Source: SIG77 sp045589595 (GTDB lineage Bacteria > Verrucomicrobiota > Lentisphaeria > Victivallales > UBA1829). Taken from it: a stretch of 9,799 nucleotides of DNA. The notes under the pieces are model-generated. The model saw only the letters and a list, made by a program, of their open reading frames with translations. It made no database searches and had not been told where the DNA came from. The translations under genes were made by a program, and so were the position numbers. The stretch is taken from the NCBI GenBank assembly GCA_045589595.1, contig JAZNPK010000029.1:1-9799 (forward strand), read 5' to 3'. Positions 5,830-9,799 of the stretch are shown one piece after another (position 1 is the stretch's first letter; each line of letters begins with the position of its first letter).

Positions 5830-7491
5830 ATGTGCCGCCCAGCCACACCGGAACGCCGTTTGCTTTTTCTGACGGTCAACAGTTCATTTTCCCACGCATC
5901 CCTGGCGCTGCCCCTGCTCCACAACGCCTGCCGGGATGTGCCACATTGGGAATGGCTCCGGTACGATATGACCATAAAAGAAGATGTCATGAGCGCGATC
6001 CGCAGCATATACGCCAGTCGCTGCGACCTGCTTGTGACGGATCTTTATCTGTTCAACCGCCGGACCGCAATGGATCTGCTCCGGAGATATCACGAACTCG
6101 ATCCCGCCTGCAGGATAGCAGTGGGCGGTCCGGAATGTCTGGGCGGCGGCGCAGAGGATCTGCTCCGGGAATACCCCTGGCTGGACCGGATCTTCCGGGG
6201 CGAAGGAGAACTGATCTTCCGGGATTATCTGGAACATTTCGACGACAACAGACACAACGCAGAGATCATCGTTCCCGCCGGAACCAACGGGATCTTCAAA
6301 GACTGGAGCAGCTCCGGTTATCCCGTACGCGATCCCTTTTTCGCCACAGATAAACCATTCGTCCAGATGGAAACTTCAAGAGGTTGCCCCATGGGATGTT
6401 TCTACTGCACCAGCGGCGGCACTTTGCCCCGGTACCGCTCTCTGGAACAAGTTCGTGAAGAACTGACTCTGTTGGCATCCGAAGGCGTGAAAGAAGTGCG
6501 TCTGCTGGACCGCACATTCAATCTGCCGCAGGAGCGGGGCGCAGCGCTTCTGCAGATGTTCCGGGAGGAGTTCCCGCAAATGCATTTTCATCTGGAACTG
6601 CATCCACAATTCCTGAACGATCCCCTGCGGACGGAATTGCGCAAAGCATTGCCCGGACAACTCCATATCGAAGCCGGGATCCAGTGTCTCGATCAGCACG
6701 TTCAGAACCTTTCCGGCAGACGCAGCAATGTGACGGACGCCCTGCAGGGATTGAAATTCCTCTGCAGCCTCGATGCATTTGAAACGCATGCCGATCTCCT
6801 CGCCGGTTTGCCGCAGCAGACATGGGATCACATCCTCACTGATACAACGACCCTGATGAACGCCGGTACCGCCGAGATCCAGCTGGAGATTTTGAAAATC
6901 CTGCCCGGTACCCCCCTGCGGGACATCGCCCCGGAACACGGAATCAGATTCAATCCCGCCGCACCTTATGACGTGATGATGAGCAATACCATGTCACTGG
7001 AGGAAATACAATACGCGCGAGATCTCTCGCGGCTGCTGGATATGACATACAACAACCGCTATCTCCATCCGGCACTGACCATCATGACAACAGAATGTCA
7101 CGATCCCGCCGCCCGCCTTCTCGACGCCTTCCACCGCGCCGGCGGCAATTCAGACGCACTCTGGGACCTGAAAAAACGATTCATCTTCCTCCACGATCTC
7201 TGCAGAAAAGACGGTCTGACGCAAACTCTCTCCACTCTGGCATATCAATGGCTGACAGCCGGATTCACGCCCGGTCAGGGCGCCGATCTCTTTTCCGAAA
7301 AATGCAGCAGCGTCCCCGCAGATGCCGTGCTGTGTTCCGGATCCGCCGATTGCCTCAACGCCAGAGAAACCCGTTTTTACACCCTGAAACAGAAAAATAA
7401 AACCTCTTTCTTCGCATATAACCGGTCCTTCTCCCTGAATCTGCCCGCCGCGATCTGGGAAATCCACACACACACAGTGTGTGCCTTATAG
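5830..7491 (+). CDS. B12-binding-domain radical SAM protein (DUF4080 type)
   Basis: The product has 553 residues from ATG 5830 (MCRPATPERRLLFLTVNSSF), with GGAG at 5813-5816. An in-frame TTG at 5749 is less likely because it lies in the putative promoter. Residues about 1-135 form a cobalamin-binding-like Rossmann domain (LFLTVNSSFSHASLALPLL, CDLLVTDLYLF, IAVGGPECLGG, GEGE). The radical SAM core follows, with the cluster motif C186-x3-C190-x2-C193 in RGCPMGCFYC and typical barrel strands (VKEVRLLDRTFN, HIEAGIQCLD, LLAGLPQQT, LEILKILPGTPL). The C-terminal part (about 375-520; EEIQYARDLSRLLDMTYNN) matches what I recall of DUF4080. It probably modifies a small molecule or carries out a methyl transfer; the substrate is unknown. 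The last six residues (HTVCAL) and the stop come from a repeat unit, so the natural C-terminus was probably replaced. Confidence 0.9.
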   Translation: MCRPATPERRLLFLTVNSSFSHASLALPLLHNACRDVPHWEWLRYDMTIKEDVMSAIRSIYASRCDLLVTDLYLFNRRTAMDLLRRYHELDPACRIAVGGPECLGGGAEDLLREYPWLDRIFRGEGELIFRDYLEHFDDNRHNAEIIVPAGTNGIFKDWSSSGYPVRDPFFATDKPFVQMETSRGCPMGCFYCTSGGTLPRYRSLEQVREELTLLASEGVKEVRLLDRTFNLPQERGAALLQMFREEFPQMHFHLELHPQFLNDPLRTELRKALPGQLHIEAGIQCLDQHVQNLSGRRSNVTDALQGLKFLCSLDAFETHADLLAGLPQQTWDHILTDTTTLMNAGTAEIQLEILKILPGTPLRDIAPEHGIRFNPAAPYDVMMSNTMSLEEIQYARDLSRLLDMTYNNRYLHPALTIMTTECHDPAARLLDAFHRAGGNSDALWDLKKRFIFLHDLCRKDGLTQTLSTLAYQWLTAGFTPGQGADLFSEKCSSVPADAVLCSGSADCLNARETRFYTLKQKNKTSFFAYNRSFSLNLPAAIWEIHTHTVCAL

Positions 7492-7507
7492 TGCCTTCTC
7501 CCAACGC
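7471..7507 (+). repeat. Partial copy 0 of the 145-bp structured repeat
   Basis: CACACAGTGTGTGCC (7471-7485), TTATA and GTGCCTTCTCCCAACGC (7491-7507) match the start of full unit 2. The copy is then cut off and followed by CACACAGGGTGTGCC (7508-7522). It overlaps the end of the radical SAM gene and supplies its stop codon (TAG 7489-7491). Confidence 0.85.
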
Positions 7508-7521
7508 CACACAGGGTGTGC

Positions 7522-7666
7522 CACACAGTGTGTGCCATATAGTGCCATTGCGTAACGCTATCGCTTACTTAATGGCACGATGAGACGGTCGATGTCTTTT
7601 CTTTTTTCTACCGTTTTTGCAACCACATTGCAAAAACTTACGGCAGAAAACGCCACACGACAGTGC
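7522..7666 (+). repeat. Structured tandem repeat, unit 1 (145 bp)
   Basis: This unit contains three inverted repeats. H1 is CACACAGTGTGTG at its start. H2 is GTGCCATT...AATGGCAC (7542-7578). H3 is 7611-7643, with arms TTTTTGCAA/TTGCAAAAA enclosed by CCG/CGG. It ends in a conserved GCAGAAAACGCC...ACGACAGTGC stretch. Antisense ORFs across the array (to 94 codons) encode peptides that merely repeat with the DNA (VSFCNVVAKTVEKR) and look spurious. Confidence 0.9.
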
Positions 7667-7810
7667 CACACAGTGTGTGCCATGTAGTGCCTTCTCCCAA
7701 CGCTTCGCTTGGTCGTCAGCACGATGAGGCGGTCGATGTTTGTTCGTTTTTCTACCGTTTTTGCAACCACGTTGCAAAAACTTACGGCAGAAAACGCCGC
7801 ACGACAGTGC
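7667..7810 (+). repeat. Structured tandem repeat, unit 2 (144 bp)
   Basis: The order is the same as in unit 1, and H3 at 7755-7787 is identical except for one loop base. H2 (7687-7722) is replaced by a different sequence, GTGCCTTCTCCCAACGC...TTGGTCGTCAGCAC, that still pairs GTGC with GCAC and CCAA with TTGG. Position and pairing are kept while the primary sequence changes. Confidence 0.9.
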
Positions 7811-7955
7811 CACACAGTGTGTGCCTTATAGTGCCATTTCATAACGCTATCGCTTACTCAATGGCACGATGAGACGGTCAATGTTTGTTCGTTTTTCTAC
7901 CGTTTTTGCAACCACGTTGCAAAAACTTACGGCAGAAAACGCCGCACGACAGTGC
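7811..7955 (+). repeat. Structured tandem repeat, unit 3 (145 bp)
   Basis: H1 starts at 7811, H2 is the ATT/AAT type (7831-7867) and H3 is 7900-7932. The unit ends at GACAGTGC (7955), after which similarity to the array stops. H3 matches that of unit 2 exactly. No protein-coding gene is supported in 7492-8036 on either strand. Confidence 0.9.
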
Positions 7956-7972
7956 AAGTTTTCTGCTCGCGT

Positions 7973-8026
7973 CAAGGGCTTGCCCTTGCCGTGGTGCAGC
8001 GGCGGAACGCTGCACACAGGGTGTGC
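7973..8026. other. Cluster of three perfect inverted repeats downstream of the surface-protein gene
   Basis: CAAGGGC-TT-GCCCTTG (7973-7988) has a 7-bp stem. GTGCAGCG-GCGGAA-CGCTGCAC (7994-8015) has an 8-bp stem. GCACAC-AGG-GTGTGC (8012-8026) has a 6-bp stem and overlaps the second. They begin 11 bp beyond the stop of the minus-strand gene and could end or protect its transcript. No U-tract follows on the minus strand, so classic intrinsic termination is doubtful. The CACACAGGGTGTGCC element also occurs at the left edge of the array (7508-7522). Confidence 0.7.
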
Positions 8027-8036
8027 CTTTGTTGAT

Positions 8037-9799
8037 TTAATTTGCGGGATTCAGAAGTTCTTCCAGATCCTCATCGATGCCGTCGCGGAAGATATCGGCT
8101 CTTCTGTAAATATTGCTGTCGAAGAAACTGATATCCATGGACATAATATCCATTGCGTCAGAATCGTGTCCGTAATAATCGGCAGGGCCGATATCCATGC
8201 GACTGTCCTCTTCCTGTGACGCGATGCGTTCAAAGACGCTCTGCAGCATTCTGCGGTTTTCCTGATTCTGGGAGTCAACCGTCCGGAATTTGGCAGAGGA
8301 ATCTTTGTATTCATCCGCACCGCCGCCCATCGATACGACTTCCACGGTGGCTGTCAATTCCACGTTGAACTGATAGGTTTTGTCGCCGCCGATGGTGGGC
8401 GTCACGGCAAACGCATCACCGGATTCCGACGCCTTCGGTTCGTATTCGCCATCGGTAAAGACCGCTGTACCTGTCAGCGTTTCGCCGCGTGCGGTCTGCA
8501 CCTTGAAGGCAGGGATCGTACTGGTGCTGAGGGGATCACCTTCTTCAATGGGCGTTCCGGCAAGCACCAGATCCGCAGGAACTGCGAGAACAATGGTCCA
8601 GCCGCTGTTGCCGCCCAGAGAAACATTGCTGTCGTCCACAGTCAATGCCGTAACCGCACTGCTGTTCCGGATCGCAACATTGCGGAATGTTTCCACGCTG
8701 CCGGTCACATCCAGTTTCCAGACGCCATCGCTGTCCAGTGTCAAAGGCGCGCTGTAATCGCTGCCGCCATCCACCCGGAACGTACCGGAAACGCCTGTCG
8801 TACTGCCCGCAGCAAAAAGTTTGACGCCTTCACCGCCGATGGTCAGATCCTGATAATCATCCGCAACCACCGATTGATCCGCGCCCGTGTAAGACACCGC
8901 GCCGTCCATGTCGGATTTACTGCCGTCCCAACTGTTTTCCGCGGCAAAGAGCTGCACCGTTCCGCTGTTGCTGAACGCACCGCCCACCGTCAGAGAACCA
9001 TGCGCCGTGAGCTGTCCGCTGTTGACCGCATCGCCAGTCAGGGTCGTCGTTCCGGCAACTTCCACCGTGCCGCTGTTATCAAGACTGACGCCTTCGATAC
9101 CGGCAGCCTCAAGCGTTCCGGCATTCTGAATACCTGCCGCACTCAATGCGCCGCCGACGGTCACATCTTTGGTGTTGGCGAGATCACCCGTCAGGGTCAT
9201 GTCGTTGGTGACAGAAACCGTGCCATTGTTGGCGGTAAGAGCGGCTGCGGTGATCGCACTGGCGGAGAGTTTGCCGTCGCCATTGGAGATGTTCGCCGCA
9301 GACAACGCGCCGCCGACGGTCACATCTTTGGTGTTGGCGAGGTCACCAGTCAGGGTCATGTTGTTGGTGACGGAGACCGTGCCGCCGTTGGTGGCACTGT
9401 CGGCTTCGACAGATCCGGCGGTGAGACTGCCGCTGATATTGGTCAGGGCGCCGGAAAGGTTCAGCAGATTAGTCACGCTGACCGTGCCGCCGTCGTTGCT
9501 CAGGCTTACGCCTTCGACTTCCGCCGCGCTCAATGCCGTACCCGCGCTGATGGTTTGCGCCGTAAGTTTACCGCCCACAGAAACTTCTGCGGTATTTGCC
9601 AGATCACCCGTCAGCGTCATGTCGTTGGTGGCTGCGATAGAACCGGCATTAGCAGTAACAGCAGTTGCAGTGATCTCACTGGCGGAAAGTTTGCCGTCGC
9701 CATTGGAGATGTTCGCCGCAGACAACGCGCCGCCGACGGTCACATCTTTGGTGTTGGCGAGGTCACCAGTCAGGGTCATGTTGTTGGTGACGGAGACCG
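8037..9799 (-). CDS. C-terminal part of a large repetitive surface/exoprotein (FHA- or autotransporter-passenger-like), 5' end outside window
   Basis: The frame is open from the right edge, so the Met at 9779 is internal (VSVTNN precedes it). At least 586 residues are visible. Residues encoded by about 9799-8980 are short beta-helix-like repeats rich in Gly, Thr, Ala, Asn and Ser: MTLTGDLANTKDVTVGGALS recurs with variants such as LANTAEVSVGGKLTA and TTLTGDAVNSGQLTAHGSL. They form a higher-order unit of 140 residues. A non-repetitive beta-rich part follows (WKLDVTGSVETFRNVAIRNS, SLGGNSGWTI). The end is acidic (about 8037-8330: NRRMLQSVFERI, then SRMDIGPADYY... DEDLEELLNPAN). No C-terminal beta-barrel, LPXTG or CTD-like signal is seen, so a type V autotransporter is unlikely and two-partner-type export or another route is possible. 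The role is probably adhesion or surface coating. Confidence 0.8.
   Translation of the reverse strand, partial: VSVTNNMTLTGDLANTKDVTVGGALSAANISNGDGKLSASEITATAVTANAGSIAATNDMTLTGDLANTAEVSVGGKLTAQTISAGTALSAAEVEGVSLSNDGGTVSVTNLLNLSGALTNISGSLTAGSVEADSATNGGTVSVTNNMTLTGDLANTKDVTVGGALSAANISNGDGKLSASAITAAALTANNGTVSVTNDMTLTGDLANTKDVTVGGALSAAGIQNAGTLEAAGIEGVSLDNSGTVEVAGTTTLTGDAVNSGQLTAHGSLTVGGAFSNSGTVQLFAAENSWDGSKSDMDGAVSYTGADQSVVADDYQDLTIGGEGVKLFAAGSTTGVSGTFRVDGGSDYSAPLTLDSDGVWKLDVTGSVETFRNVAIRNSSAVTALTVDDSNVSLGGNSGWTIVLAVPADLVLAGTPIEEGDPLSTSTIPAFKVQTARGETLTGTAVFTDGEYEPKASESGDAFAVTPTIGGDKTYQFNVELTATVEVVSMGGGADEYKDSSAKFRTVDSQNQENRRMLQSVFERIASQEEDSRMDIGPADYYGHDSDAMDIMSMDISFFDSNIYRRADIFRDGIDEDLEELLNPAN
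9271..9799 (-). repeat. 420-bp in-frame internal repeat of the surface-protein gene
   Basis: DNA at 9271-9379 is identical to 9691-9799, an offset of 420 bp or 140 codons. Flanking positions (9241-9270 against 9661-9690) differ at only a few bases. The near-identity points to recent duplication or gene conversion inside the coding region. The second copy is cut by the window edge. Confidence 0.9.

Noticed and set aside
7558..7842. Minus-strand ORF of 94 codons with an internally repeated peptide across the hairpin array
   Set aside because: The peptide repeat simply mirrors the DNA repeat, a second frame is equally open (7565-7813), Cys/His/Trp content is odd and there is no ribosome site. 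It is treated as spurious.
7471..7955. CRISPR array
   Set aside because: Units are 144-145 bp and nearly identical throughout; there are no short repeats separated by unique spacers and no cas genes.
8051..9129. Several long open frames opposite or out of frame with the surface-protein gene
   Set aside because: They are shadow frames of GC-rich repetitive coding DNA, without ribosome sites or recognisable protein features.

Overview
The window looks like a chromosomal accessory region of a Gram-negative bacterium. It has secreted proteins with signal peptides, a giant repetitive surface protein, Shine-Dalgarno sites and sigma-70 type promoters. The gene mix (RHS-like scraps, a lone six-hairpin glycosidase under AraC control, a DUF4080-type radical SAM protein and a FHA-like repeat protein) resembles gut Lentisphaerota/Victivallis-type genomes. 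That placement is inference from family recall, not a database hit.

Region 1-1490 (AT-rich) is a graveyard of secreted-protein and toxin cassettes. It holds the end of an RHS-like protein, a signal-peptide-bearing N-terminal fragment of a hydrolase-like gene, a frameshifted C-terminal tip of a papain/NlpC-like toxin (NCST motif), a small secreted protein directly behind it that is a good immunity-protein candidate, a 48-residue membrane peptide, and a second, frameshifted fragment of the same hydrolase family.

Region 1414-4930 (more GC-rich) starts abruptly at a chimeric junction near 1480. A truncated SAM-methyltransferase lies behind an AraC-family regulator on the minus strand. Divergent from the regulator is a 752-residue cytosolic six-hairpin glycosidase-like protein. 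The gap between them carries a consensus promoter (TTGACA-17 bp-TATAAT) with two direct repeats 21 bp apart immediately upstream, laid out like an AraC-activated promoter.

Region 4931-5660 is AT-rich again. It carries a decayed leader or signal-peptide remnant and a second small secreted protein that shares an ungapped motif (FVQ-x8-MS..E..KLLG.PT) with the immunity candidate at 682. This one is an orphan with no toxin beside it.

Region 5749-7491 encodes a B12-binding-domain radical SAM protein whose last six codons and stop are supplied by the first copy of a tandem repeat. Region 7471-7955 is an array of about 3.3 copies of a 144/145-bp repeat built of three hairpins, followed by a cluster of perfect inverted repeats (7973-8026). 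Region 8037-9799 is the 3' part of a large minus-strand gene for a repetitive surface or exoprotein with a 420-bp higher-order repeat; its start lies outside the window.

The best candidates for something undescribed are the structured 145-bp repeat array, the decayed toxin/immunity cassette with its BamE-like immunity family, and the AraC/glycosidase pair.
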